From: Bordetella parapertussis
Lineage (GTDB): Bacteria > Pseudomonadota > Gammaproteobacteria > Burkholderiales > Burkholderiaceae_C
Direction: 5' to 3'
NCBI GenBank assembly: GCA_945900685.1
Contig: CAMDJS010000034.1
Location: forward strand, 1-17,467
DNA length: 17,467 nucleotides
Part shown: positions 1-7,797 of the stretch, one piece after another
Layout of the letters: each line of letters starts with the position of its first letter
Position numbering within the stretch: position 1 is the first letter of the stretch
Program-made: the position numbers and the translations under genes
Notes under the pieces: model-generated
What the model was told of the DNA's origin: nothing
Seen by the model: only the letters and a program-made list of their open reading frames with translations
Databases searched by the model: none

Positions 1-1825
1 GTGTGTCCGGGTTGAGCGTGGTGTCCCACAACTGCTCTGCGTTCATTTCGCCCAAACCTTTGAAGCGGCTGATGCTGCATTTCTCACGCGGCACGCCGTC
101 TTTGGCGCTCTTGTCCAAGATGGCGGTGAGCTCGCCTTCGTCCAGCGCATACACCTTGGCCGCCGGTTTTTTGCCGCGCGCAGGAATGTCCACCCGAAAC
201 AATGGCGGACGCGCCACAAACACATGGCCGGTTTCAATCAGCTTGGGGAAATGGCGAAAAAACAGCGTCAGCAGCAAAACTTGAATGTGCGAGCCGTCCA
301 CATCCGCGTCACTCAAAATGCACACCTTACCGTAGCGCAAGCCGGATAAATCAGGCGTGTCGTTCGGGCCATGCGGATCCACACCAATAGCCACGGCGAT
401 ATCGTGCACCTCGTTGTTGGCAAACAAGCGGTCGCGTTCGACCTCCCAGGTGTTGAGCACCTTGCCGCGCAACGGCAATATGGCTTGCGACTCTTTGTCG
501 CGACCCATTTTGGCGCTGCCGCCTGCACTGTCGCCTTCGACCAGAAAAATCTCGTTGTGTGCCAAGTCTCGGTTTTCACAATCGGTGAGTTTGCCCGGCA
601 ACACGGCCACGCCCGAGCCCTTACGCTTCTCCACTTTCTGACCGGCTTTTTGGCGCAATTGCGCCGCACGGATCACCAACTGGGCGAGTTTTTTGCCGTA
701 GTCCACATGCTGGTTCAACCACAAATCAAGCGCCGGGCGCACAAAGCTCGACACCAAGCGAACCGCGTCGCGTGAATTCAAACGCTCTTTGATTTGCCCT
801 TGAAACTGTGGGTCCAGCACCTTGGCGCTCAGGACAAAACTGGCACGCGCAAACACGTCTTCAGGCAACAGCTTGACACCTTTGGGCAGCAAAGCGTGCA
901 AATCGATAAAGCTTTTCACCGCGTTAAACAAACCGTCTCGCAAGCCGCTTTCGTGCGTGCCGCCCGCGCTCGTGGGAATCAAATTGACATAGCTCTCGCG
1001 CACCGGCGCACCGTCTTCGGTGAACGCTAAACACCATTGCGCGCCCTCGCCTTCGGCAAAACTTTCGTGTCCGCCGTCAGCGAAACCTTCGCCGTCAAAC
1101 AAAGGAATGAACGGCTCTGCGTGCAAGGTTTGCATGAGGTAATCGCGCAAGCCGCCTTTGTACAACCAGGTCTGTGTTTCTTTGGCTTTTTCCTGCACCA
1201 GCGTGACGCTGACGCCGGGCATGAGTACGGCTTTACTGCGCAACAAATGCACCAGTTCATTCAAAGGCAATGCCGCTGACTCGAAATATTTAGCATCCGG
1301 CCAGACACGCACGAACGTGCCTTGCTTTCGGTCACCGCTTTCGGCTTTGCGCAGCTTGAGTTTTTCAACCACATCGCCGCCCTGAAACACCAAATGCGCC
1401 GCCTGCCCTTCGCGGAAAGAGGTGACTTCCATGCGCTTGGACAACGCATTGGTGACGCTGACGCCCACGCCGTGCAGACCGCCAGAGAAGCTGTAAGCGC
1501 CGCCGCTCCCCTTGTCAAACTTGCCGCCGGCGTGCAGCCGGGTGAACACCAGCTCAATGACCGGGGCTTTTTCTTCCGGGTGCATGCCAAACGGAATACC
1601 GCGCCCGTCGTCGTCAATGCCGATGGAGCCGTCGGCAAACAAGGTGACGGTGATTTTTTTGCCGTAACCGGCCAGCGCTTCATCGGCGGCGTTGTCGATG
1701 ACTTCTTGGATGATGTGCAGCGGATTGTCGGTGCGGGTGTACATGCCGGGTCGTTGCTTGACCGGCTCGAGTCCTTTGAGAACGCGTATCGACCCTTCGG
1801 AATATTCAGTTTGTTTGGTTGCCAT
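1..1825 (-). CDS. parE: DNA topoisomerase IV subunit B (ParE), 3' end beyond the window
   Basis: ParE is the ATPase subunit of topoisomerase IV, which with ParC separates linked daughter chromosomes in the cytoplasm. Reading from ATG at 1825 gives 608 codons with no stop before the left edge. The family is usually about 630-660 residues, so only a short C-terminal piece is missing. Seen in order: the GHKL ATPase motif EVIDNAADE (catalytic Glu about residue 41, Asn 45), DDDGRGIP, GGLHGVGVS, the TOPRIM motif EGDSAGG (about 430-436), the metal-binding SDADVDG (about 505-511), and RFKGLGEMN near the visible end. The related GyrB shares this layout; the compact length without a GyrB-type insert and the opening MATKQTEYSEGSI favour ParE. 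The start begins the recognised N-terminus. There is no Shine-Dalgarno sequence before it, only a TACAAT hexamer 8 bases upstream. It is divergent from the MFS gene across a 109-bp gap. No frameshift was seen. Confidence 0.96.
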   Translation of the reverse strand, partial: MATKQTEYSEGSIRVLKGLEPVKQRPGMYTRTDNPLHIIQEVIDNAADEALAGYGKKITVTLFADGSIGIDDDGRGIPFGMHPEEKAPVIELVFTRLHAGGKFDKGSGGAYSFSGGLHGVGVSVTNALSKRMEVTSFREGQAAHLVFQGGDVVEKLKLRKAESGDRKQGTFVRVWPDAKYFESAALPLNELVHLLRSKAVLMPGVSVTLVQEKAKETQTWLYKGGLRDYLMQTLHAEPFIPLFDGEGFADGGHESFAEGEGAQWCLAFTEDGAPVRESYVNLIPTSAGGTHESGLRDGLFNAVKSFIDLHALLPKGVKLLPEDVFARASFVLSAKVLDPQFQGQIKERLNSRDAVRLVSSFVRPALDLWLNQHVDYGKKLAQLVIRAAQLRQKAGQKVEKRKGSGVAVLPGKLTDCENRDLAHNEIFLVEGDSAGGSAKMGRDKESQAILPLRGKVLNTWEVERDRLFANNEVHDIAVAIGVDPHGPNDTPDLSGLRYGKVCILSDADVDGSHIQVLLLTLFFRHFPKLIETGHVFVARPPLFRVDIPARGKKPAAKVYALDEGELTAILDKSAKDGVPREKCSISRFKGLGEMNAEQLWDTTLNPDT

Positions 1826-1833
1826 GGAGAGAG

Positions 1834-1839
1834 ATTGTA
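1834..1839 (-). promoter_or_regulatory. possible -10 element of parE
   Basis: On the minus strand TACAAT is followed by 8 bases and then the parE ATG. No convincing -35 lies 16-18 bp upstream and there is no Shine-Dalgarno between it and the start. If it is used, transcription would begin at or within a base or two of the ATG. This rests on a six-base match alone. Confidence 0.3.
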
Positions 1840-1921
1840 GACAGAGCGCCAATTGCACACTGGATAAATGCACAGTCGATGACAACACCTGCAAAAGCTA
1901 ATCACTTCTTCTCAAAATCGT

Positions 1922-1927
1922 TACAGT
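1922..1927 (+). promoter_or_regulatory. possible -10 element of the MFS gene
   Basis: TACAGT lies 7 bases before the MFS ATG at 1935, mirroring the parE arrangement at the other end of the same 109-bp gap. No Shine-Dalgarno and no clear -35 were seen. The rest of 1840-1921 holds nothing else I recognise. Confidence 0.25.
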
Positions 1928-1934
1928 AAAGCCC

Positions 1935-3152
1935 ATGCAACATTCCACCCCCAAAACCTTGCCGATGTGGCAAGTATTGATATGCGGCGCAGTCATTGTG
2001 TCCGTGGCCATGGGCATACGCCACGGCTTTGGCTTGTGGCTGCAACCGATGACACAAGAAATGGGTTGGGGCCGCGAGGACTTTGCCACCGCGATCGGCG
2101 TGCAAAACATCTGCTGGGGCATCTTTGGTATTTTTTCCGGCATGCTGGCCGACCGCTTCGGTGCCTTTCGGGTGATGGTGGTCAGTGGCCTGCTGTATGC
2201 GCTGGGTTTATGGGGCATGGCACACGCGGTCTCGCCAGCGTGGTTGACCCTGACCGCAGGTGTGATGGTGGGCGCGGCTCAAGCCGGCACCACGTTTGCC
2301 ATTGTGTTTGGTGTCATCGGGCGCAATATCCCGGCTGAGAAACGTTCCTGGGCCATGGGCGTGGTGTCGTCGGCCGGTTCATTTGGACAATTTTTACTGG
2401 TACCGAGCTCTACCTATTTGATTCAACATGTCGGATGGCACCAAGCCCTGGTGGTATTGGCGGCTGGCATGCTGGTGGTTTTGCCTTTGACCTTGGGATT
2501 GCGCGAACCGTCATTTGCAGCTGGGCATCAACCAGCCCGTCAACAAAGCATTTTGCAAGCCTTGCGTGAAGCTTTTGGCTACCGCAGTTTCCAATTGTTG
2601 ATGGCAGGCTACTTTGTGTGCGGTTTTCAAGTGGTGTTCATCGGTGTGCACATGCCCAGCTACTTGAAGGATCAAGGACTGGAACCGCAGGTTGCAGGCA
2701 CAGCGCTTGCACTGATTGGTTTGTTCAATATTTTGGGCACTTATGCCGCTGGTACGCTGGGGCAATATTGGCCTAAAAACCTGATTCTCAGTGGCATTTA
2801 CACCGCACGCGGCTTATTTATCAGTGCTTTTGTGCTGATGCCGGTCACGCCCACCACGGTGTACCTGTTTGCGGCTGCCATGGGTTTGCTTTGGCTGTCC
2901 ACCGTACCCGTCACCAACGCGGTGATTGCACAAATATTTGGGGTTTCGCATTTATCGATGTTGAGCGGCTTCGTGTTCATGAGTCACCAATTTGGCAGTT
3001 ATTTGGGTGTGTGGCTGGGCGGCTGGGCATACGACCGCACCGGCAGCTACGACCAAGTTTGGTATTTGTGCATTGGTTTGAGTGTGTTTGCTGCACTCAT
3101 CAATCTACCTGTGAAAGAAGCGCCCATCACGCGCGCTATGGCTACCGCATGA
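1935..3152 (+). CDS. MFS transporter, monocarboxylate/oxalate-formate type
   Basis: This is a 405-residue inner-membrane protein of the major facilitator superfamily. The sequence is hydrophobic in repeated blocks consistent with 12 membrane segments (not computed). After segment 2 it has the MFS loop signature LADRFGAFRV (about 71-80). The N-terminal HGFGLWLQPM and the WGREDF stretch resemble the oxalate/formate antiporter and monocarboxylate-porter-like group, so an organic anion is the likeliest cargo, but the substrate cannot be read from the sequence. A less hydrophobic, polar loop at about 195-215 probably links the two six-helix halves. Its stop overlaps the start of the next small gene as ATGA, so it probably heads a four-gene operon with a miniprotein, an SDR and a methyltransferase. 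The ATG at 1935 is preferred because it begins the recognised N-terminal segment; no ribosome binding site is visible. Confidence 0.88.
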   Translation: MQHSTPKTLPMWQVLICGAVIVSVAMGIRHGFGLWLQPMTQEMGWGREDFATAIGVQNICWGIFGIFSGMLADRFGAFRVMVVSGLLYALGLWGMAHAVSPAWLTLTAGVMVGAAQAGTTFAIVFGVIGRNIPAEKRSWAMGVVSSAGSFGQFLLVPSSTYLIQHVGWHQALVVLAAGMLVVLPLTLGLREPSFAAGHQPARQQSILQALREAFGYRSFQLLMAGYFVCGFQVVFIGVHMPSYLKDQGLEPQVAGTALALIGLFNILGTYAAGTLGQYWPKNLILSGIYTARGLFISAFVLMPVTPTTVYLFAAAMGLLWLSTVPVTNAVIAQIFGVSHLSMLSGFVFMSHQFGSYLGVWLGGWAYDRTGSYDQVWYLCIGLSVFAALINLPVKEAPITRAMATA

Positions 3153-3289
3153 TGCGCACATTGAATCCCTCTTGGTTGAAAGTCTTGGCAGTGCCAGCTG
3201 CTGCATTTCTGCTCAGCAGCATATTTATGCTTTACCGGCAGCCCGATTTTCTGGTTAACTTGGCTAATCAAGCTTGGGGGTGTTTTTAA
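3149..3289 (+). CDS. 46-residue single-pass membrane miniprotein, unknown function
   Basis: I do not recognise this gene by name. The frame encodes 46 residues starting MMRTLNPSWLKVL and ending LANQAWGCF. It has a short polar N-terminus with Arg and Lys, one hydrophobic stretch at about residues 11-29 (AVPAAAFLLSSIFML) and a mildly amphipathic tail ending in Trp-Gly-Cys-Phe. A positively charged N-terminus before the helix suggests an Nin-Cout membrane protein (inference). Support for it being real is positional: its ATG overlaps the MFS stop as ATGA and its TAA directly abuts the ATG of the SDR gene, so it exactly fills the space between two genes. There is no clear Shine-Dalgarno, so it would depend on translational coupling. 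Alternatively it is a spacer with no product. Confidence 0.6.
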   Translation: MMRTLNPSWLKVLAVPAAAFLLSSIFMLYRQPDFLVNLANQAWGCF

Positions 3290-4105
3290 ATGCCAAATAT
3301 CATCATCACCGGTGCGTCTGAAGGCATAGGCGCAGAAATGGCTAGGCAATTGGCCAGACGTCATGGCCTACAAGCCATGTTGGTTTTGGCGGCACGCAAT
3401 GCGTCACGTCTTCAATCTGTCGCTGCCGAGTGCATGGCTTTAGGTGCCCGCACACTCATCTTGCCTACTGATGTGACCCAAGCAGATCAATGCAGACAAT
3501 TGATTGAAACCACCGTGCGCGAATGCGGAAGCCTGGATATTTTGATAAACAACGCGGGCATTTCCGCCCACGCCTTGCTAGAGCAAGTCCCGGTCGACAA
3601 ACTCGGCTGGTATGAGGAATTGATGCGGGTCAATTTCTGGGGCAGTGTGTATTGCACCCATGCCGCCTTGCCTTACTTGAAACAAAGCCATGGCCGCATC
3701 GTGGCAGTCTCTTCATTGGCGGGCTTGGTGGGTGTGCCGGGTCGCACGGCCTACAGCGCCAGCAAATTTGCCATGACCGGTTTTTTTGAAGCACTCAGAG
3801 CCGAATTGAAAGACAGCGGAGTGAGCGTGACTTTGGCTTACCCGGGCGTGGTCAGCACCCAGATTCGAACCCACGGATTAAACGCGCAAGGTGAAGTCGC
3901 AGGTGTCAGCGGTTTGCGTGAAGAAAATGCCATGTCCACGCAAGAATGTGCACGACTCATTCTCTACGGCATGCTCAGGCGCAGGCGCGAAGTCGTCATG
4001 ACCGCCAAAGGCAAAGTCGGTCGCTGGCTCAAATTGCTGCTACCCAGCTTGGTAGATCACATGGCCATGGCTGCCGTGAAATCAGATTTCCGTCCAGGCG
4101 CATGA
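3290..4105 (+). CDS. Short-chain dehydrogenase/reductase (SDR family)
   Basis: This is a 271-residue classical SDR, an NAD(P)-dependent oxidoreductase with a Rossmann fold. Visible features are the cofactor loop TGASEGIG (7-14), NNAG (87-90), the serine of VSS (141-142) and the catalytic YSASK (Tyr155, Lys159). The run AARN after the second strand, with Arg36 near the cofactor ribose, hints at NADP(H) use (inference). After the core a Leu-rich stretch near residue 246 (LKLLLPSL) may lie against the membrane, as in some lipid-acting SDRs of this length. The substrate cannot be told. The start is the ATG directly after the miniprotein's TAA, and a loose GGGGGTG lies about 9 bases before it. The stop overlaps the methyltransferase start as ATGA, so it sits in the middle of the operon. 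Confidence 0.9.
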   Translation: MPNIIITGASEGIGAEMARQLARRHGLQAMLVLAARNASRLQSVAAECMALGARTLILPTDVTQADQCRQLIETTVRECGSLDILINNAGISAHALLEQVPVDKLGWYEELMRVNFWGSVYCTHAALPYLKQSHGRIVAVSSLAGLVGVPGRTAYSASKFAMTGFFEALRAELKDSGVSVTLAYPGVVSTQIRTHGLNAQGEVAGVSGLREENAMSTQECARLILYGMLRRRREVVMTAKGKVGRWLKLLLPSLVDHMAMAAVKSDFRPGA

Positions 4106-4650
4106 GCCTTGCTTCTGCTTGGGTACGGCGTTGGTCGCACCTCATACCTTCAGGCGGTCGCGTACTCGATGTAGCCTGCGGCCCAGGGCGCCACATGCAA
4201 TGGCTACAACAACAAGGTCTGCCCTGCTTAGGCATAGACCGCGACCCATTGTCTTTACAAACTGCAGTGGCATTTGGAGAAGTGCTGCAGGCCGATATCG
4301 AAAACCATGCTTGGCCACTCAAAGCTCAGCTTTTTGCAGGCATGGTGGTGACGAATTACCTATGGCGTCCTTTGTGGCCCGATCTGCTGGCCTGTCTGCA
4401 ACCGGGCGGTGTGTTGATCTACGAAACTTTTGCGTCAGGCAATGAAACCGTTGGCAAGCCCTCCAACCCTGATTTTTTGCTTCGCCCGGGCGAATTACTG
4501 GCGGCCTGCGAAAACTTGAGGGTGCTGGCTTTTGAGGACGGTTTTTGCGAACAACCCGAGCGTTTTGTGCAGCGCATTGTGGCGGTCAATACCGATGTCA
4601 ACGACACCCCCCTGCCACGGCGTTATCTGCTAGAGCGCCCTGAGTTGTGA
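4102..4650 (+). CDS. Small class I SAM-dependent methyltransferase
   Basis: This is a 182-residue cytoplasmic protein with the class I methyltransferase fold. Motif I is VLDVACGPGRH (21-31), the acidic residue ending the second strand is Asp46 in GIDRD, and VVTNYLWRP followed by LQPGGVLIYE match motifs IV and V-VI. It is a short TehB-like type without extra domains. The acceptor is unknown; small members of this group act on tellurite, small organic molecules or sometimes nothing identified. I chose ATG 4102 over longer upstream possibilities because it makes the ATGA overlap with the SDR stop and motif I then falls at the usual distance from the N-terminus. It is the last gene of the MFS operon. 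A 5-bp hairpin (4637-4641 with 4651-4655) spans its stop but has no T-run. The dapA promoter candidate overlaps its last codons. Confidence 0.88.
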   Translation: MSLASAWVRRWSHLIPSGGRVLDVACGPGRHMQWLQQQGLPCLGIDRDPLSLQTAVAFGEVLQADIENHAWPLKAQLFAGMVVTNYLWRPLWPDLLACLQPGGVLIYETFASGNETVGKPSNPDFLLRPGELLAACENLRVLAFEDGFCEQPERFVQRIVAVNTDVNDTPLPRRYLLERPEL

Positions 4651-4672
4651 AGGGCAGGGCTAAAGTTAGAAT
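4645..4672 (+). promoter_or_regulatory. candidate sigma-70 promoter for dapA-bamC-MBL
   Basis: TTGTGA (4645-4650) and TAGAAT (4667-4672) are separated by 16 bp, with 4 of 6 and 5 of 6 matches to the consensus boxes. Transcription would begin near 4680, giving a leader of about 22 bases before the dapA ATG. The -35 lies across the methyltransferase stop codon, so read-through from the upstream operon is also possible. Confidence 0.5.
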
Positions 4673-4701
4673 GTTCTTCTTTGTCACGAATTAACTGACC
4701 C

Positions 4702-5583
4702 ATGACACCTATCACCGGAAGCATCGTGGCTTTGATCACCCCGATGCTCGAAGACGGCAGTATCGACTACCCTCATTTGCGCAAACTCATTGATTGGCAC
4801 ATCAGCCAAGGCACAGATTGCATAGGCGTGGTCGGTACCACCGGCGAATCACCCACAGTCACCGTTGAAGAACACTGTGAAATCATCCGCGTCTCGGTTG
4901 AGCAATCTGCTGGACGCGTTCCCATCATGGCTGGATGCGGTGCCAATTCCACCGCAGAAGCCATCGAGTTGGCACGGTTTGCACGCCAAGTCGGCGCAGA
5001 TTGCCAACTGCAAGTGGTTCCCTATTACAACAAACCTACCCAAGAAGGCCAATACTTGCATTTCCGCAGCATTGCCGAAGCGGTTGATCTGCCCATGGTG
5101 CTCTACAACGTCCCCGGGCGCTCGGTGGCAGACATGCATCACGACACTGTCATGCGCTTGGCACAAATTGACGGCATCATCGGTATCAAGGAAGCCACCG
5201 GCAACTTGGAACGTGCCCAATGGTTGATTCACGATGCCCCCGAAGGCTTTGCGATCTACTCCGGCGATGACGGCACAGCGGTTGCACTTATGTTGTGTGG
5301 CGGCCAAGGCAATGTGAGTGTGACCGCCAATATCGCCCCCCAAATGATGCACGATTTGTGTGTTGCCGCCATTGCCGGACACGCCCGTGAAGCCATGGCG
5401 ATTCAAAACCGTTTGTTGAACCTGCACAAAAACATGTTCACTGAAGCCAATCCGATTCCGGTGAAATGGGCTGCAGCGCGAATGGGATTGTGCGGCGGCA
5501 CCATGCGCTTGCCGATGACACCTTTTTCTTCACAGTTGCAGCCAGCGCTGGAAACAGCCATGCGCGAGTGCGGACTGATTTGA
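4702..5583 (+). CDS. dapA: 4-hydroxy-tetrahydrodipicolinate synthase
   Basis: DapA condenses pyruvate with aspartate semialdehyde in the cytoplasm, the first committed step of the diaminopimelate/lysine pathway that feeds peptidoglycan. The 293-residue length is typical. Visible active-site residues follow the E. coli pattern with a shift of two: Thr46-Thr47 in GTTGES, Tyr109 in PYYN, Tyr135 and Arg140 in YNVPGR, and the Schiff-base Lys163 in GIKEATGN. The catalytic triad (Thr, Tyr, Tyr) is complete. The ATG begins the standard N-terminus [11 protein letters not shown]; no Shine-Dalgarno is seen in the 20 bases before it. The next gene is bamC, 23 bp downstream. The same neighbour pair occurs in E. 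coli, where bamC was once named dapX or nlpB. This supports a lysine/envelope operon. Confidence 0.97.
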   Translation: MTPITGSIVALITPMLEDGSIDYPHLRKLIDWHISQGTDCIGVVGTTGESPTVTVEEHCEIIRVSVEQSAGRVPIMAGCGANSTAEAIELARFARQVGADCQLQVVPYYNKPTQEGQYLHFRSIAEAVDLPMVLYNVPGRSVADMHHDTVMRLAQIDGIIGIKEATGNLERAQWLIHDAPEGFAIYSGDDGTAVALMLCGGQGNVSVTANIAPQMMHDLCVAAIAGHAREAMAIQNRLLNLHKNMFTEANPIPVKWAAARMGLCGGTMRLPMTPFSSQLQPALETAMRECGLI

Positions 5584-5606
5584 TTTTCCCTAAAGGATGG
5601 TTCTAG

Positions 5607-6722
5607 ATGTTTTTATTTGATTTTTACAAGAAGCGGACTGCCAGTCTGCTGACACTGTGTTTACTAGCGACATCATGCGGTTCCGTGATGGAAACAGACA
5701 AAGTCAATTACAAGTCTGAAACAAGTGACAAAAAATCTGCGCCGCTGGAAGTGCCGCCCGATTTGACAAAAATGGAGCGCAACAAGCGCTACCAACTGCC
5801 CGATGGCAGCATCAGCGCCAAATCTCTCGATGGTGACAAAGCAGCACCCAGTGCGAATGAGACCAGTCCGATCAAGATTGCCGATTTGCAGATTAAAAAA
5901 TCTGGCACGCAAGTTTGGCTTGAAGTTGCCCGCACACCCGAGGTTTTGTGGCCACAGGTCAAAGAATTTTGGTCTGAATCTGGTTTCACCTTTGCCAAAG
6001 AAGACCCCAAACTGGGAATGCTGGAAACCGATTGGGCAGAGAACCGAGCCAAGTTGCCGCAAGACTTTATACGTCGCAATCTGGGTAAGGTGATTGACTC
6101 CTTGTACTCCACTGGCGAGCGTGACAAATTCCGCATCAGCCTTGAGCGCACAGCCGACAACAAAACTGAAATTTACATCACTCAGCGTGGCTTGATTGAG
6201 GTCTATGCAGATTCGTTTTCACGCAGCACCGTCTGGCAACCGCGGGCCAACGACCCCGAATTGGAAAAAGAGTTTTTACGCCGCTTGATGATCAAACTTG
6301 ATCCCGCCAGAGGCAACAACGACAACAGCATCGAGGCAGTGATTCAAGCCAAGCAAAGCGCCAGCAGTTTTAACACGGTCAATGGCAAGCCTACTGTGAC
6401 ATTCAGTCAGGGGTTTGACATCGCCTGGCGCCGCGTTGGATCCACGCTGGATCGCAATGGTTTCACGGTGGAAGACCGCGACCGCAAACAAGGTATTTAC
6501 TTCGTCAGGTATGTCGAAATTAACGCCGATGGAGAACCCGGGTTTTTCAGTCGCATCTTCAGTCGCTCAAAACCTTTCCAAACGCCACAGCAGTTCCGCA
6601 TCAAAATTCAAAGCACTTCTGAGCAGCAATCCACCATCACTATCTTGAATTCTTCAGGCGAAGCAGATGGCTCTGATGCTGCCAAGAAAATCGCCCAGTT
6701 GCTGGTCAATGAGTTGCAGTGA
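5607..6722 (+). CDS. bamC: Outer membrane assembly lipoprotein BamC
   Basis: BamC is a lipoprotein subunit of the BAM complex that folds beta-barrel proteins into the outer membrane. The 371-residue product has a lipoprotein signal: charged YKKR, a hydrophobic run, then LLATSC with Cys24 as the lipidation site. The lipobox is weak because Ala rather than Leu is at -3. A long polar region (about 25-95) matches the unstructured N-terminal part that contacts BamD, including EVPPDLT and RYQLPDGS. Two helix-grip domains follow at about 100-225 and 255-371 (inferred from family layout). AAAGGA lies 9 bases before the ATG, one of the better ribosome sites in the window. Its position between dapA and an MBL hydrolase, with short gaps on both sides, suggests one transcript. 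The identification rests on context plus the N-terminal and domain pattern. Confidence 0.92.
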   Translation: MFLFDFYKKRTASLLTLCLLATSCGSVMETDKVNYKSETSDKKSAPLEVPPDLTKMERNKRYQLPDGSISAKSLDGDKAAPSANETSPIKIADLQIKKSGTQVWLEVARTPEVLWPQVKEFWSESGFTFAKEDPKLGMLETDWAENRAKLPQDFIRRNLGKVIDSLYSTGERDKFRISLERTADNKTEIYITQRGLIEVYADSFSRSTVWQPRANDPELEKEFLRRLMIKLDPARGNNDNSIEAVIQAKQSASSFNTVNGKPTVTFSQGFDIAWRRVGSTLDRNGFTVEDRDRKQGIYFVRYVEINADGEPGFFSRIFSRSKPFQTPQQFRIKIQSTSEQQSTITILNSSGEADGSDAAKKIAQLLVNELQ

Positions 6723-6725
6723 TTC

Positions 6726-7514
6726 GTGCTGCGTTTTAAGAACCTAGGCAGCGGCAGTGCAGGCAATGCAACGCTGGTGGAAGCCACTTGCGGTCTGCAG
6801 GTCTCGCGTTTATTGATCGACTGCGGCCTGAGCGTTCGAGAACTCCACAAAAGGCTAGCGGCAGCCGAATTGTCAATTGATGATTTAGATGCCGTGTTCA
6901 TCACCCATGAGCATGCAGATCACATTGGTCACGCCAAATCGTTTGCATTGCGAACCGGTAAACCCGTGTGGATGAGCAGAGGCACTGCACTGGCTTGTCA
7001 GATCAACGAATGGGGGTTGCAGACAGACCAATTCAAACAAGCCAGTGACAGCCAGTCATTCACTGTCGGCTGTTTAGAGCTGATGCCGTTCACTGTGCCG
7101 CATGACGCGCGTGAACCCTTGCAATTGCGTTGCAGTGACGGCGCACATCACTTGGGTGTATTGACGGATTTAGGGCATGGCAGTTCGCATGTGGTGCAGG
7201 CTTTACAAGGCTGTCACGCCTTATTGCTTGAATGCAACCATGACCCTGAGTTGCTCGCCCAGTCAAGTTACCCGACTTTTTTGAAAAAACGCATCGCTGG
7301 ACCACAAGGCCATTTATCGAATGCCGAATCGGCCGAGTTAGCGAAAGCTTTGGTGCACGATCAGTTGAATCTGATCATCGCGGCACACCTGAGTGAGCGC
7401 AACAACCGTCCGGCATTGGCACAACACATATTGGCACAGGCAACCGGCTGTCAGCCTGACGATATTCAGGTGGCCGACCCTTTGATGGGTACCTCTTGGC
7501 ACACCGTGCATTGA
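6726..7514 (+). CDS. MBL-fold metallo-hydrolase (YycJ/WalJ-like)
   Basis: This 262-residue protein has the metallo-beta-lactamase fold. It opens with the group's LGSGSAGNATLVE and carries the metal motif THEHADHIGH (His61, His63, Asp65, His66), VPHDA, the bridging Asp in VLTDLGHG and a final His in AAHLSERNN, so a two-metal hydrolase centre is likely intact. Relatives of the YycJ type have been linked to nuclease activity and cell-wall or DNA-repair phenotypes; the substrate here is not known. The start is GTG at 6726, only three bases after the bamC TGA; it gives the full N-terminal strand and no better start is available. It is the last gene of the dapA operon, which ends at the hairpin at 7572-7587. 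Confidence 0.9.
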   Translation: MLRFKNLGSGSAGNATLVEATCGLQVSRLLIDCGLSVRELHKRLAAAELSIDDLDAVFITHEHADHIGHAKSFALRTGKPVWMSRGTALACQINEWGLQTDQFKQASDSQSFTVGCLELMPFTVPHDAREPLQLRCSDGAHHLGVLTDLGHGSSHVVQALQGCHALLLECNHDPELLAQSSYPTFLKKRIAGPQGHLSNAESAELAKALVHDQLNLIIAAHLSERNNRPALAQHILAQATGCQPDDIQVADPLMGTSWHTVH

Positions 7515-7563
7515 ACTCGCCGGCTTGATGGCGCCTGACATCACACGCCAACGTTTTAAAGCC

Positions 7564-7593
7564 AAAAAAAAGCCACCGGAGGGTGGCGTTTTT
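7564..7593. terminator. bidirectional intrinsic terminator
   Basis: GCCACC (7572-7577), loop GGAG, GGTGGC (7582-7587) form a perfect 6-bp GC-rich stem. On the plus strand it is followed by GTTTTT; on the minus strand the eight A residues at 7564-7571 read as eight T. It can end both the dapA-bamC-MBL transcript and the lipoprotein transcript that converge here. The rest of 7515-7608 shows nothing else. Confidence 0.88.
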
Positions 7594-7608
7594 CGGAAGC
7601 AGAAAAAA

Positions 7609-7797
7609 TTACTTCTTCTCTTCAGCAGGTGCAGCAGCAGGAGCTGGAGCAGCAGCAGGAGCGGCAGCGTCAGCAGCAGGAGCGGCAGCAGCAGGTGCAG
7701 CAGCAGGAGCTTCAGCAGCAGGTGCGGGTGCTTCTTTTTTGCCACAAGCGACCAAAGCAGCGGCCAACAAAGTTGCCAAGAGGAGTGATTTTTTCAT
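7609..7797 (-). CDS. Small Ala/Pro-rich lipoprotein
   Basis: A 62-residue product begins MKKSLLLATLLAAALVAC, a clear lipoprotein signal with lipobox LVAC and Cys18. After CGKKEAPAP the mature 45 residues are almost only Ala and Pro with a few Glu and Asp, ending AEEKK. Such low-complexity tails are flexible and may span the periplasm from the lipid anchor; no enzymatic motif is present. Proteins of this design are common in Comamonadaceae and lack an assigned role as far as I know. An AAAGGAAA ribosome site lies about 8 bases before the ATG, and a consensus TATAAT with a long leader lies further upstream, so it looks well expressed and monocistronic. It ends at the shared terminator. Its GCN codon run is the most repetitive DNA in the window. 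Confidence 0.85.
   Translation of the reverse strand: MKKSLLLATLLAAALVACGKKEAPAPAAEAPAAAPAAAAPAADAAAPAAAPAPAAAPAEEKK
7623..7731. repeat. Ala/Pro-codon low-complexity tract inside the lipoprotein gene
   Basis: Plus-strand units such as GCAGCAGGAGC recur imperfectly for about 109 bp. On the coding strand they are GCT/GCC/GCA alanine codons mixed with CCT/CCA proline codons. The repeat is a consequence of the protein composition, but could expand or contract by slippage in three-base steps without changing frame. Confidence 0.75.

Noticed and set aside
1322..1840. Plus-strand frame of 172 codons opposite the parE N-terminus
   Set aside because: The minus strand reads an uninterrupted ParE ATPase domain here, so the plus frame is a shadow.
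4637..4655. Hairpin GCCCT/AGGGC across the methyltransferase stop as a terminator
   Set aside because: The stem is only 5 bp with a 9-base loop and is not followed by a T-run; it overlaps a better-supported promoter.
4849..5427. Minus-strand frame of 192 codons opposite dapA
   Set aside because: It is antisense to an intact dapA with a full catalytic set; no independent support.
7623..7731. Possible short tandem-repeat or CRISPR-like array
   Set aside because: Units are irregular three-base codon repeats without spacers of constant length; explained by the Ala/Pro-rich protein.
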